This document shows, piece after piece, positions 25,058-34,252 of a stretch of DNA of 64,000 nucleotides (positions are counted from its first letter, which is position 1; every line of letters starts with the position of its first letter). This stretch comes from JANMCE01 sp963791625. Lineage in GTDB: Bacteria > Actinomycetota > Acidimicrobiia > Acidimicrobiales > Ilumatobacteraceae. A program made the position numbers and the translations under genes. Location: contig CAWBTA010000016.1 in the NCBI GenBank assembly GCA_963791625.1, positions 310,001 through 374,000 on the forward strand, in the 5' to 3' direction. Under the pieces are notes generated by a model. It was given only the letters and a program-made list of their open reading frames with translations. It was not told where the DNA came from and made no database searches.

Positions 25058-26313
25058 GTTCCTTTCGCAGTGCAATGCACCGCTAGCGATTCGATGCCGT
25101 TGACAAAATTGGACCGTACATACTCGACCGGTCCGGCGAGTTCGAGCGTGAGGTCACGCTGCAGCATCTCGTCGATGAGGATGCCGACCTCGAGTCGGGC
25201 GAGTGCGGCGCCCAGGCAGAAGTGGACGCCTCCCCCACCGAAGGCCGCGTGGCTCGGCAGGCGCGGCCGACCAACGTCAAAGCGAAGCGGGTCAAGGAAC
25301 ACGGACTCATCGAAGTTGGCGGCGGCGTACCACATGACTACTTTTTCGCCTGCTGCGATGTGGGTGCCCGACAGCACCGTGTCGCATGTGGTGGTTCGGC
25401 GGAAGTACAGAATCGGCGACGAGTAGCGGATGACTTCATCCACCGCGTTGTCGAGCAAAGTCGGCTCGACCCGCAGCCGGTTGAACTGGTCGCCGAACTC
25501 CATCAGGTGGAGCGCCAGGTGTGCCATCGACGAGCGAGTCGTTTCGTTCCCGGCAAAGATCATGAGCTGGAAGAACCGGCCGTAGTCGTTCTCACTCAAT
25601 CGCTCGCCGTCGATCTCCACCGTCGCCAGTGTGGTGAGCAGATCGTCAGTCGGGTGCCGCAGTCGCTTGGCTCGCGCCTTGCATGCGTAGTCGAAGATCC
25701 CGAACGCGGCCGGACTGTTGAACGGCAGTTCGCGTAACGGCGTGACGTTGCCGTAGGCGTGCGGATCAAGCTCGTGATCACCGGTGCCAGCGACGAGATA
25801 GTCCGACATCTCGATCATCAGGCCGTGGTCTTCGGCTGGCACACCCATGATGTCGCAGATCACGCTGATCGGAATAGGTGCCGCAACCTCATGTACCCAG
25901 TCACCACCGCCCTTTGCGATCAGCCCGTTGAGCTGCGTGACGACGCGCTGGCGGATGGCGGCCTCGTAGCTCTGCGTGTGCCGGGGCGTGAACACCGAAC
26001 TCACGAGACGGCGCAGGCGGGTGTGAATCGGCGGATCAAGATCGATCATCGACGCCCGTTTGCGACGCACGTCCTCGTCGATGTCGTAGATCTGGATCTG
26101 CCCCAACTCGGATGAGTACGTCGCGTGATCGCGGGACACGGCCATGAGGTCGGCCATGCGGGTGACCGACCAAAAGCCTTTGGTGGATGAGGTGTCGGGG
26201 GTCCACGTCAGGTCTGACTGCGCCCGCATGCCAGCGAAGACATCCTGTGGGATACCACGGGCGTACAGATCGGGATCGGTCAGGTCGCACGACGCGAGAA
26301 GACGCCCGGTCAC
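25054..26313 (-). CDS. cytochrome P450
   Basis: 419-residue P450: I-helix FAGNETTRSSMA, ExxR (DEVIRYSSP), heme loop AAFGGGGVHFCLGAALARLE. GTG start overlaps the stop of the TTC38-like gene (GTGA), and its stop overlaps the acyl-CoA dehydrogenase start (ATGA), so the three genes are translationally coupled. Strong similarity to the P450 at 22624-23868 suggests duplication. CYP125/142-like sterol oxidases are one possible comparison, but the substrate is not readable. Confidence 0.92.
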   Translation of the reverse strand: MTGRLLASCDLTDPDLYARGIPQDVFAGMRAQSDLTWTPDTSSTKGFWSVTRMADLMAVSRDHATYSSELGQIQIYDIDEDVRRKRASMIDLDPPIHTRLRRLVSSVFTPRHTQSYEAAIRQRVVTQLNGLIAKGGGDWVHEVAAPIPISVICDIMGVPAEDHGLMIEMSDYLVAGTGDHELDPHAYGNVTPLRELPFNSPAAFGIFDYACKARAKRLRHPTDDLLTTLATVEIDGERLSENDYGRFFQLMIFAGNETTRSSMAHLALHLMEFGDQFNRLRVEPTLLDNAVDEVIRYSSPILYFRRTTTCDTVLSGTHIAAGEKVVMWYAAANFDESVFLDPLRFDVGRPRLPSHAAFGGGGVHFCLGAALARLEVGILIDEMLQRDLTLELAGPVEYVRSNFVNGIESLAVHCTAKGT

Positions 26314-27584
26314 GAGACGACCCCGAGGAGGTCATGAGCATGTTCGGCCGTTCGCGTGACGACATCACGTTGGACGACGCTTCCACCGAGACGTCGAAGT
26401 GAAGAGCCGACGGATTCGATCGTGTCACGCGCACCTACATGGTCAGCTGCTCGAAACTTTCGGAGACTGGCGGCTATCGGCTTCACCACCTCGCGAAACG
26501 TTCGATCATTGAAGGTGCCCCCGTCGGCGTGGCTCGCCTCGAGGCCCTCCCAGAATCGTTCCGCTTGTGGCCCGGGGGACGTGCAGAATGCCATCGCTGC
26601 ATGCATATCAAGAAAGCCGCAGGTGTGCCGCTCGGCGACATTGGCCCAATGCTCCACCAGGGACTCCCAGCGCAGGCTTGGCGCGCTCGGCGCAGAGGCG
26701 AGTTCGATGCGCCAGAGCAGCGATGTCGAGTCGGCCAGGCCGAACGCGGTACGCGAAACCAACTCGCGGTCGAACACATCGACCGCTTCAACGATGGAGC
26801 CGTGGTTCAACAACCGCAGACCGACATGCCACCAGATGTGATTCGCGAGCAGTGTCTGCGAGGACCACTGACTGCTCGTCGGCACGAGAAGCTTGAGCGC
26901 ATCCTCGTGACGCCTGGTCGCCTCGTACACATGCGCCAACGCGTGACGAGCCCACAGATCCGTCGGTTCTGCGGCGAGCGCCGCTCGACCCCAGTGCTCA
27001 GCCTCTTCGTACTGGCCCACTTCTTCGAGGGCGAAGGCAAGGTTGGCGTTCACGACGGCAGTAGCCCGCTCGTCGCCTTCGAAAGCACCAGAGTCAACGA
27101 CACGGCGGGCTGATGGCAAACGAATGTCGTCATCACCGATATGCAGGCAGACATCGTGGGCAAGTTTGATAGCGACGAGATCACTCGGATGGGCAATCGC
27201 GATCGTGTCCCACTTGCGTGCGGCATCCTCGAACTCTCCTTCGACCAGTGATCGGACCGCAGCGATGTGGGCCTTCTCCCGCTCGGTCGCGTGGTCGCCC
27301 CGCTCGTCCAACGACGCGAGACCGTCGGCCACTTGGGACCCGGTCGGCTGAGCCCCACCCAGTATGCGGTACGCCGTGGTGAAGACCGTGCCCATGACGA
27401 AAGCCGGGTCACCGCTTACCTGATCGAGCGTAGCGATCGGGTCGCCAGTGAAATCCAACAGCTCGTGAACTGCCCGCCGCCACGCAGCACTCGTGTCGTC
27501 CGAACGCGCGCTCATCTCGTTCCCGAACTCGTCGACGCGCATCCCCCGATCCACAGTGATCACCGTATCGCGCCGCGCGAGCAC
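26310..27584 (-). CDS. TTC38-like tetratricopeptide protein
   Basis: Up to 424 residues of alpha-helical repeats resembling the TTC38 family: GDPAFVMGTVFTTAYRILGG, REKAHIAAVRSLVEGEFEDAARKWDTI, HPSDLVAIKLAHDVCLHIGD, NANLAFALEEVGQYEEAEHWGRAALAAEPTDLWARHALAHVYEATRRHEDAL, and NHIWWHVGLRLLNHGS. The HA(L/V)AHV and WWH segments are conserved family features. The start is uncertain: 27584, ATG 27542 or ATG 27515 are all in frame, none with a strong ribosome site. Function of the family is unknown. Overlap with a P450 start implies joint expression. Confidence 0.82.
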   Translation of the reverse strand: MLARRDTVITVDRGMRVDEFGNEMSARSDDTSAAWRRAVHELLDFTGDPIATLDQVSGDPAFVMGTVFTTAYRILGGAQPTGSQVADGLASLDERGDHATEREKAHIAAVRSLVEGEFEDAARKWDTIAIAHPSDLVAIKLAHDVCLHIGDDDIRLPSARRVVDSGAFEGDERATAVVNANLAFALEEVGQYEEAEHWGRAALAAEPTDLWARHALAHVYEATRRHEDALKLLVPTSSQWSSQTLLANHIWWHVGLRLLNHGSIVEAVDVFDRELVSRTAFGLADSTSLLWRIELASAPSAPSLRWESLVEHWANVAERHTCGFLDMHAAMAFCTSPGPQAERFWEGLEASHADGGTFNDRTFREVVKPIAASLRKFRAADHVGARDTIESVGSSLRRLGGSVVQRDVVTRTAEHAHDLLGVVS

Positions 27585-27711
27585 CTAAGCCTGGACAAGT
27601 GCTCTGTCCGCTCACTGCTGACAGACCGCCGTGCCAGGACCGTTCAGTGCGAGACCGATTGTTTGCAACCAACAAATGTGAAGCCACTCAGGGCACCGTA
27701 TGCTGAGGAAC

Positions 27712-27981
27712 ATGAGCGTCGGCGTTGGACTTCGGGATGATACGGACCCGGTGGTCGCAGCGATGATCCTGGAGAAGCTTCGAGGAATGACGCCTGGCGA
27801 GAGGGCCAACATGGTTCGAGCGATGAACCGGAGCTGCGAGGCCCTGGCGCTCGCCGGCATCCGTCAACGCCACCCAGATGCCGACGCTGAGGAAATCCGC
27901 ATGCGACTTGGTGTGCTGCGAATCGGTCCGGAACTCATGCGGGAAGTGTTCGGCTGGGACGTCGACACCCACGGCTACTAA
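27712..27981 (+). CDS. small helical partner of nucleotidyltransferase (antitoxin-like)
   Basis: 89-residue protein rich in Arg, Met and Glu: MTPGERANMVRAMN, then ALAGIRQRHPDADAEEIRMRLGVLRIGPELMREVFG. This MTP-helix plus GIRQRHPDA pattern belongs to small proteins regularly found just before a nucleotidyltransferase-like gene. GAGGAA precedes ATG 27712. Three bases separate it from the next gene. A toxin-antitoxin-like role is a guess from organisation only. A decayed copy exists at 41640-41874. Confidence 0.6.
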   Translation: MSVGVGLRDDTDPVVAAMILEKLRGMTPGERANMVRAMNRSCEALALAGIRQRHPDADAEEIRMRLGVLRIGPELMREVFGWDVDTHGY

Positions 27982-27984
27982 CGC

Positions 27985-28563
27985 ATGGATCCGCTCGACC
28001 TCGTTGACGAGATAGGTCACCTCTTCGACGAGGTCGGCATCCTTTGGGTTCTCGGCGGTTCTCTGGCCAGCTCTGTCTCCGGCCAGCCGAGAGCGACCAT
28101 GGATGTCGACATGGCTGTCCGTATGGACCTCGATCACGTCGCAAAGCTTTGCACCGCCGTCACGCCCGCCTATTACGCGAGCGAGCACATGATCCGAGAC
28201 GCAGTTGCCCATCGATCCTCGTTCAACCTCATCCGGCTCGACGGCGTCATGCGCGTCGACGTGTTCGTCCTCGGTGACGATCTTCTCGACCGGCGCCAGA
28301 TGGAGCGACGGCGTGAGATCCACGCCGAGGGCACCACCGGACTACTGCACATCTGGGTGGGCTCACCGGAAGACCAGGTGCTGCGCAAACTCCGCTGGTT
28401 CCGCCTCGGCGGCGAAGTTTCCGACCGCCAATGGCACGACGTGCTCGGCCTACTCACCGTCCAAGCGGCAAGCATCGACCTCGCCGACATTGTTCGCACC
28501 GCAACCCAACTCAGCATCGGCGACCTCGCCGTGCGCGCCATAGCCGAAGCAGGCCTCGGCTGA
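27985..28563 (+). CDS. nucleotidyltransferase-fold protein
   Basis: 192-residue protein with a minimal nucleotidyltransferase signature: LGGSLASSVSGQPRATMDVD (GGS at 24-26 and the D-x-D at 40 and 42), followed by DLDHVAKLC, MRVDVFVLGDD and a helical C terminus (PEDQVLRKLRWFRLGGEVSDRQWHDVLGLL). This is typical of small AbiEii/MNT-like enzymes that transfer a nucleotide to RNA or protein, but the specific target is unknown. Paired with the preceding small gene; second copy at 41875-42262 has lost the catalytic segment. Confidence 0.7.
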   Translation: MDPLDLVDEIGHLFDEVGILWVLGGSLASSVSGQPRATMDVDMAVRMDLDHVAKLCTAVTPAYYASEHMIRDAVAHRSSFNLIRLDGVMRVDVFVLGDDLLDRRQMERRREIHAEGTTGLLHIWVGSPEDQVLRKLRWFRLGGEVSDRQWHDVLGLLTVQAASIDLADIVRTATQLSIGDLAVRAIAEAGLG

Positions 28564-28572
28564 CCACCGTAG

Positions 28573-28612
28573 CGCGCCACCCCGACACCTTCGGAAGGTG
28601 GGATTCGGCGCG
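28573..28612. terminator. nested hairpin between convergent genes
   Basis: Inner stem CACCTT/AAGGTG (28586-28600, CGG loop) within an outer CGCGCC (28573-28578)/GGCGCG (28607-28612) pair, in the 51-bp gap between the convergent nucleotidyltransferase and VWA genes. Probable bidirectional terminator. Confidence 0.5.
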
Positions 28613-28614
28613 AC

Positions 28615-29738
28615 CTACAGCGTATGGCGGCGCAGGGACAGAACGATGGCCGAGGCGGCCAGGAGGGCGCCGGCGGCCGCGAACCAGCTGGTGATCTCGC
28701 GGTCCTGCTTCTGGAGCTCGACCTGTTGCGGGAGATCGCGGAACACCTTCTGGAGCTGACCGGAATCCTCGGCCTTGTGGTACGTGCCACCGGTCAAAGA
28801 GGCCACCGTCTGCAACGTCGGTTCGTCGATGATGAGGAAGCGGCCGCGACGCCCTCCGCCGCCCCCACCACCACCGCCACCACCACCGAACTGGCCGTCG
28901 TCGAGAGCCCGACCGCCGAGCTGCTCGGCACTGCACGCCATCCCCGCCGGGTTCGTGGTGCCGAAGCCGATCGTGTACACCCGCACCCGACGATCAACGG
29001 CGAACGGCACGGCGTCGAGAGGAGCGATGCCACGGGTGTTCGCCCCGTCGGTGAGCACGACGATGATGTCGGGGATGTAGCCGGCCGTGGCAGACCCCCC
29101 GGGTGCGGCACCGACGGGTGTGTAGCAACGGGCGCAGTCCCACCGGGTGCCGCATCACCGGAGCCAGGAAGGGACGCATCGACTCGCGAGACGTCGGGGT
29201 TGATCTCGGCGATCGCGTTGATCGACTGGATGATTGCGGCGCCGATGGCGGTGCCACGCGATGTCGTGAGGGTATCGATCGCTTGGAGCAGCTCGTCGCG
29301 GTCGGTTGTCGGAGCCACCAGCGTCTGCGCCGAGCTGGAGAATGCGACGATGCCGATCCGGGTTCCTGTCGGCTGACCCTTGACGAAGTCCCGGGCTGCC
29401 TGCTGGGCGACAGTCAGCCGGTTCGGCGCAACATCCGTGGCGCACATCGAGCCGGAGACGTCGAGTGCGAGCATGATCGTCGTGCGCCCGAGGGGCACCG
29501 TCACCTGGGCCTGCGGTCGAGCGGTTGCCAGCCCCAGTACACCGAAACCGGCGAGAAGCACAGCGACAGGGAGGTGTCGTCGCCACATCGAGCGGCCGCC
29601 GACCGCGTCGCGGAGCATCGTGACGCTGGAGAAGCGCACCGCGTTGCGGCGGCGGCGGCGCAGTTGCCAGGCGTAGCACGCAAGCAGCAGTGGCACGGCC
29701 AGCAAGGACAACAATGCGTACGGCCAGGCAAACCTCAT
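28615..29738 (-). CDS. VWA-domain membrane protein (BatA/BatB-like), frameshifted
   Basis: Membrane-anchored von Willebrand A protein. ATG 29738 (one-base overlap TGATG with the previous stop) gives MRFAWPYALLSLLAVPLLLACYAWQLRRRRR, a second hydrophobic helix, and a VWA domain with MIDAS motif LALDVSGSM, then TGTRIGIVAFSSSA. After SGDAAPGGT the frame breaks at the C6 run 29095-29100; adding one base continues GYIPDIIVVLTDGANTRGIAPL, a 12-Gly tract, TGGTYHKAEDSGQLQKVF and a C-terminal membrane helix. Adjacent to a second VWA gene, DUF58 and MoxR, a conserved module implicated in envelope stress and protein maturation. Indel error is likely. Confidence 0.85.
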
Positions 29739-30728
29739 CAGCTCACCCGACCAAACCACGCCAGTGATAGCCCGGCGCCGATGAGCAGGCTGAGCAGGCC
29801 GAGACCGGCGAACGCGGCCGACACCTCGCGCTGCTCGCTGCGGTTGACAAATTCGAGGTTGATCGAGTCGTACACCTTGGCCAACGCCTCGCGGTCGGCG
29901 GCCACGGAATAGTTGCCGTTGGTCGTCTTGGCGATCTCGGTGAGCAGCGTTTCATCGAGCTTGGTCGCCACCGTGAACCCGTCGATGTTGATCGTCGTGC
30001 CTTCCGGACTGCCAACGCCGATCGTGTTGATCCGCACGCCGGCCGACGAGGCGACGTCGGCCAGCTTGAGCGGATCGGGGCCACCGGTGTCCTCCCCATC
30101 CGACAGCAACACGATTGCCGAGGAACCGAAGTAACCGATGTTCACCTCGCCGCCGTCGCTATCGAGGGCGGCGGTGTCGACCACGATCGGCTTACCCGCG
30201 ATTGCCGAGAGCGAACTGAAGATCCCCTGCCCAACAGACGTGCCTCCGGCCGGGCTCAACCGGTCGATCGCCGCGTCGACATCGGCACGCACGTCGGTCG
30301 GTCGCTGGGACACGAACCCGCCCTCGCCGAACGCAACGATCCCGATGCGGATCGAGGACGGTTGCTTGGCGACGAACTGTTTCGCAGCAGCCTTGGCCGC
30401 GTCCATCCGGGTCGGCTCGAGATCGGTGGCAAGCATGCTGTTCGAAACGTCGAACGCGAGGATCACCGTACCCTCACGCCGAGGGATCCCGAAAGCCATC
30501 TGCGGGCGGGCGACGCTGATCAGCAGCGAGGCGAGGGCGAAGACGAACATGACGAATGGAAGGTGCTGGCGCCAGGCGGCGCGACGACTGCGAGTGGTCA
30601 GGACGAGGCCTTCGTGGGCGAGCCGCTCGCGCCGTGCCGCTCGGTCGGCAAGCAGGCGCCGATAGCCGAATAAGCGCCAGTGGCACGAGGGCCAGCAGCC
30701 AGAGCAACGTGGCGGACTTGAACGTCAT
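29738..30728 (-). CDS. VWA-domain membrane protein (BatA-like), frameshifted
   Basis: ATG 30728 overlaps the DUF58 stop (ATGA). The first 20 residues MTFKSATLLWLLALVPLAL form a membrane helix; the continuation FGYRRLLADRAARRERLAHEGLVLTTRSRRAAWRQHLPFVMFVFALASLLISVARPQMA is in the next frame, so one base is missing around 30668-30676. The VWA domain has MIDAS VILAFDVSNSM, SIRIGIVAFGEGG, AIVLLSDGEDTGG, GTTINIDGFTVATKLDETLL, and a C-terminal helix (AAFAGLGLLSLLIGAGLSLAWFG). Partner of the following VWA protein in the MoxR-DUF58-VWA module. Confidence 0.85.
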
Positions 30729-31768
30729 CGCCGCCTCCGACGCTTGCGTCGGCCGACAAGTCGGGTAAGAGCGTCGACGAGATCGTCGTCAGTGGACACC
30801 TCGTGCAGGTCGACGCCCGCCCGCCGCGCGGCTGCGGTGATCGACCCCCGTCGGGCGGCCGCTATCTCTGCGAGACGGCGCCGGAACTGTGGATCTGAGG
30901 TGTCGACGGCGAGGTGCTCACCCGTCTCGGGGTCCTCGACGACGATGGCGCCGACATCGGGAAGTTCGAACTCGCGCGGATCGACCAGTCGGATCGCCAA
31001 CACCTCGTGGCGTTGGCTCAGCAGCGCCAGCGGCCGTTCCCACCCGGGCTCGCTGATGAAGTCGGAGATCAGCACCACCAGCGATCGGCGACGGATCGAG
31101 TTCGAGGCGATCCTCAACAGATCAGTGAGGTCCGTCGTCGATCCTTTCAGCGATGGGTTGGTTGAACGACGAAGGCGGCCCCGAAGACCACGACTCGGCC
31201 GAGCCGCCAACGCCTCGGCAGGCGGAGGACGGAGGAGCTCGCGTGTCAGGCGAAGTACCTGATTACGACCGCCGCGAGCGGGCAGGGAGACGTCGACGGC
31301 CGAGCTGTACACGATTGCCCCGACCCGGTTGCCACTGCGGGTGAGCAGACGTGCGATTGTCGTCGCCAACTCGACGAGGACGAGTTCTTTGGGGCGGTCG
31401 ACGGGCCCGAAACTCATCGAGCGGGAGCGGTCGAGGAGGAGCCAGGCGGTCAACTCCCGATCCTCGGTGTGCTCCCGGACGAACGGGCTGTCGAGACGGG
31501 CGGTGACGTTCCAGTCGATGTGGCGCACGTCGTCGCCGTATTCGTAATCCCGCACATCGCGCACGTCGATTCCGGCGCCTCGGAACGCTGTTCTGAAGTC
31601 GCCCTGCGCCCGCCCGTCAAGCCGGCGGATCACGGTCCATTCCAGACGGCGCAACACCGCCTCGGGCGCGACCGCAGCCGCAATGGGTTTGCCCAGCTGC
31701 GAGCCTTCGGCCTCGACCGCGGACTGGTCGCGCTGCCGATCAGCGCTCAGCTGCCTCGGGGCGCCCAC
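30725..31768 (-). CDS. DUF58-domain protein of MoxR module
   Basis: 347-residue cytoplasmic protein with the DUF58 signature GAGIDVRDVRDYEYGDDVRHIDWNVTARLDSPFVREHTEDREL (about 64-106) followed by a VWA-like fold with LLLDRSRSMSFG in place of a MIDAS and LVVLISDFISEPGWERPL. Overlaps the MoxR stop upstream by 22 bp in the first possible start; a later start is possible. Always found with MoxR ATPases; probably an adaptor between the ATPase and the VWA membrane proteins. Confidence 0.88.
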   Translation of the reverse strand: MGAPRQLSADRQRDQSAVEAEGSQLGKPIAAAVAPEAVLRRLEWTVIRRLDGRAQGDFRTAFRGAGIDVRDVRDYEYGDDVRHIDWNVTARLDSPFVREHTEDRELTAWLLLDRSRSMSFGPVDRPKELVLVELATTIARLLTRSGNRVGAIVYSSAVDVSLPARGGRNQVLRLTRELLRPPPAEALAARPSRGLRGRLRRSTNPSLKGSTTDLTDLLRIASNSIRRRSLVVLISDFISEPGWERPLALLSQRHEVLAIRLVDPREFELPDVGAIVVEDPETGEHLAVDTSDPQFRRRLAEIAAARRGSITAAARRAGVDLHEVSTDDDLVDALTRLVGRRKRRRRR

Positions 31769-32814
31769 AGGCTGTCGTCCGATCCGCTCGAAGCACGGCG
31801 CACGTGGTTCGGGGTGAGTCCATCACGCAGCGCCACCTCGGGCACCGGTAGCGCGCCGACGATCCGGGTGAGCAGAGCGTCGGGAGTGACGTTGTCGGCG
31901 AGCGCTTCGAACGAGAGCACCAGTCGGTGACGCAGCACGTCGAAAGCGATGTCGCGCACGTCCTGGGGCAGGGCATAGTTGCGACCACGAACGAACGCCA
32001 GGGCACGGCCGGCGAGGATCATGTTGATCGAGGCTCGCGGACTCGCCCCGAAGGTGAGAAAGGGGGCAACCTCCGGGACCCCGACCGCAGCCGGGTCACG
32101 GGTCGCCGCGGTGAGGCGCACGGCATAGTCGATAAGTGCAGGGTCGACGTAGACGGCAGCCGCCGCTGCCTGGAGGGCCGAAAGCTGCCCGGTGTCGATC
32201 ACCCGTTGGGCTGTTTGGATGGCGCCGATCATCCGCTCGACGATGACGAACTCCTCCGTCGCCGTTGGATAGCCGATGAGCACCTTGAGCATGAACCGGT
32301 CGACCTGGGCCTCGGGCAGTTCATAGGTGCCGTCCGATTCGATCGGGTTCTGCGTGGCCATCACCAGGAACGGATCGGGCACCCGATGGGTCTCGCGGCC
32401 AATGGTGACCTGGCGTTCCTGCATCACTTCGAGCAGCGCGCTCTGCACCTTTGCCGGCGCCCGGTTGATCTCATCGGCCAGGACGAGATTGGCGAAAACG
32501 GGCCCGAGCGATACTTGGAACTCGCCGAGCTTCTGATTGTAGATCCGCGTGCCGACGATGTCGGCGGGAACGAGGTCGGGGGTGAACTGGATCCGATGGA
32601 ACTCGCCACCGATTGTGTCGGCGAGGGTCTTGATTGCCATCGTCTTCGCCAAGCCCGGCACGCCTTCGACGAGCAGATGGCCGCGGGCGAGAAGCGCGAC
32701 GATCATCCGTTCGAGCAGGACGTCTTGACCCACGATGACTCGCTTGACTTGGAAGAGCACCTGTTCGAGCGAGCGTTCGGGATCGATATCGCGGTCGTTG
32801 TTCATCGCAGCCAT
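31747..32814 (-). CDS. MoxR-family AAA+ ATPase
   Basis: 355-residue AAA+ ATPase from ATG 32814 (MAAMNNDRD; another ATG at 32805). Walker A GVPGLAKT, Walker B LVLADEIN, sensor 1 MATQNPIE, arginine-finger region ELPEAQVDRF, sensor 2 ASPRASINM. MoxR proteins act as chaperones that insert cofactors or activate partners with VWA proteins. It directly follows the HtrA-like gene and precedes DUF58 in one operon. Confidence 0.92.
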   Translation of the reverse strand: MAAMNNDRDIDPERSLEQVLFQVKRVIVGQDVLLERMIVALLARGHLLVEGVPGLAKTMAIKTLADTIGGEFHRIQFTPDLVPADIVGTRIYNQKLGEFQVSLGPVFANLVLADEINRAPAKVQSALLEVMQERQVTIGRETHRVPDPFLVMATQNPIESDGTYELPEAQVDRFMLKVLIGYPTATEEFVIVERMIGAIQTAQRVIDTGQLSALQAAAAAVYVDPALIDYAVRLTAATRDPAAVGVPEVAPFLTFGASPRASINMILAGRALAFVRGRNYALPQDVRDIAFDVLRHRLVLSFEALADNVTPDALLTRIVGALPVPEVALRDGLTPNHVRRASSGSDDSLWAPRGS

Positions 32815-32815
32815 T

Positions 32816-33649
32816 TCATTGTCGTGGAGTTCCGGCCGCACCGCCGGCGGTGGCAATCGGCACGGCAAAACCTATGCCGACAAAGAATCCTTCTTCGGAC
32901 GGGTTGGCCAGGCCCGTAACGATGCCGATCACCTCAGCGTTGCGATTGAGCAGCGGCCCGCCCGAGTTGCCCGGGTTGACCGCCGCATCGAACTGGATAA
33001 GCCCGCTCAGTTCACCGGAGCCACCCTCGGGAACAGGCACGGTGCGATCGAGGCCGGAGACGACGCCGGCGCTGAGCGAGCCGACGAGACCCAAGGGGTT
33101 GCCGACGGCGAACACCTCGGCGCCGACCCTCGTGCTACCACCGAGGACCGCCGGCACGAGCACCTCCGGAGCGGTTTCGGCGAGTAGGACGGCGGTGTCG
33201 TTGGCGGGGTCCTGGGCGGTGACGGTGGCTTTGCCCTTGGTGCCGTCCATGAAGGTCACCTCGATCGATGACGCGCCCTTGATCACGTGGAATGCGGTGA
33301 GAATCGAGCCGTCAGCGTTGACGATGACCCCGGTGCCGAGGCCGTCGTCCTCCCCGTCGCCGGACGCCCCCGTGGTTCGGATGACGACGAGCGAGGCGAT
33401 GATCTTGTCGTACACCTGCGCCGCTCGGGCCGGCTGCCCCTGCAGATCGCCAATCGCTTTGGCGGCGACACTCGACGCGGTCGCGGCGACCTCGGCCCGG
33501 GTCGGACCCGACGGTGGAGCGTTGTTGAGCGTGAATCCCCCGAGCAGTCCGGCACCGACGCACACTAAGGCGACGAGCCACGGTGTTCGACGCGGCCGTG
33601 GTTCCGCCGGAGGCGGCGCCGTCGCCGGCGAGGGCGTGGAGAGGAGCAC
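32816..33649 (-). CDS. HtrA-like membrane-anchored serine protease without PDZ
   Basis: 277-residue trypsin-like protease. A membrane helix (WLVALVCVGAGLLGGFTL, about 24-41) follows a Pro-rich cytoplasmic start. Catalytic triad in TAFHVIKGA, DPANDTAVLL and NPGNSGGPLL. It ends at GIGFAVPIATAGGAAGTPRQ with no PDZ domain, shorter than classical DegP. GTG 33649 is the only usable start after an in-frame TAG, 12 bases after the deformylase stop. Probably cleaves or senses misfolded exported proteins and is co-expressed with the MoxR/VWA genes. Confidence 0.88.
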   Translation of the reverse strand: MLLSTPSPATAPPPAEPRPRRTPWLVALVCVGAGLLGGFTLNNAPPSGPTRAEVAATASSVAAKAIGDLQGQPARAAQVYDKIIASLVVIRTTGASGDGEDDGLGTGVIVNADGSILTAFHVIKGASSIEVTFMDGTKGKATVTAQDPANDTAVLLAETAPEVLVPAVLGGSTRVGAEVFAVGNPLGLVGSLSAGVVSGLDRTVPVPEGGSGELSGLIQFDAAVNPGNSGGPLLNRNAEVIGIVTGLANPSEEGFFVGIGFAVPIATAGGAAGTPRQ

Positions 33650-33661
33650 GATCGCGCCTGT

Positions 33662-34252
33662 CTAGCTCCCGTGCATTGGCATGTCAACGCGCGCGACGAA
33701 CGCGGAGATCCGCTCTACAAACGCGGCTCGGTGGAAGCGTTCGAATTGTTCCCACGTCGTGAACGTGGTCGGGTCGGTGACGCGGTCCAAGAAAAGGATG
33801 CCGTTCAGGTGATCGCATTCGTGTTGAAACGTGCCGGCCGTGAGCCCTCGCTTCACCTCGTCATGGGCGAGACCATCGCGATCGAGGTAGCGGACCCGCA
33901 CGTTCACAAACCGTGTGACCGTGCCCCGCAGGTTCGGCACCGACAGGCATCCCTCGTTGATGTCAACGGTCTCGTCATCCAGCGGCTCGATAATCGGGTT
34001 GACCACCACCGTCAACGGGATGCGCGGCTTGTACGGATAACGCGGGTTGTCGCCCACCTCGATGGCGGCGATCTGGATCGGCTTCCCGACCTGATTGGCG
34101 GCCAGACCTGCACCATTGGCGTGACGCATGGTGGCGATCAAGTCGTCGATGAAGGCCTGAGTTTCTGGCAAGACCAACTCCTCACGCGTGAGCTCCCGAG
34201 CTCGCTCGCGCAAGACCGGATGGCCAACCGTGAGGATGTCGAGGACGGTCAC
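33662..34252 (-). CDS. def: peptide deformylase
   Basis: 196-residue metalloenzyme that removes the N-formyl group from nascent proteins. All three motifs are present: GAGLAANQVG (47-56), EGCLSVP (metal-binding Cys) and QHECDHLNG (two metal His and catalytic Glu). GTG start overlaps the hutU stop (GTGA), an unusual coupling of a housekeeping-type enzyme to histidine catabolism; a second copy may exist elsewhere in the genome. Confidence 0.93.
   Translation of the reverse strand: MTVLDILTVGHPVLRERARELTREELVLPETQAFIDDLIATMRHANGAGLAANQVGKPIQIAAIEVGDNPRYPYKPRIPLTVVVNPIIEPLDDETVDINEGCLSVPNLRGTVTRFVNVRVRYLDRDGLAHDEVKRGLTAGTFQHECDHLNGILFLDRVTDPTTFTTWEQFERFHRAAFVERISAFVARVDMPMHGS

Noticed and set aside
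28850..28900. GCC/CCA-rich run as a microsatellite
   Set aside because: Encodes a poly-Gly tract within the VWA protein in frame; ordinary low-complexity coding sequence.
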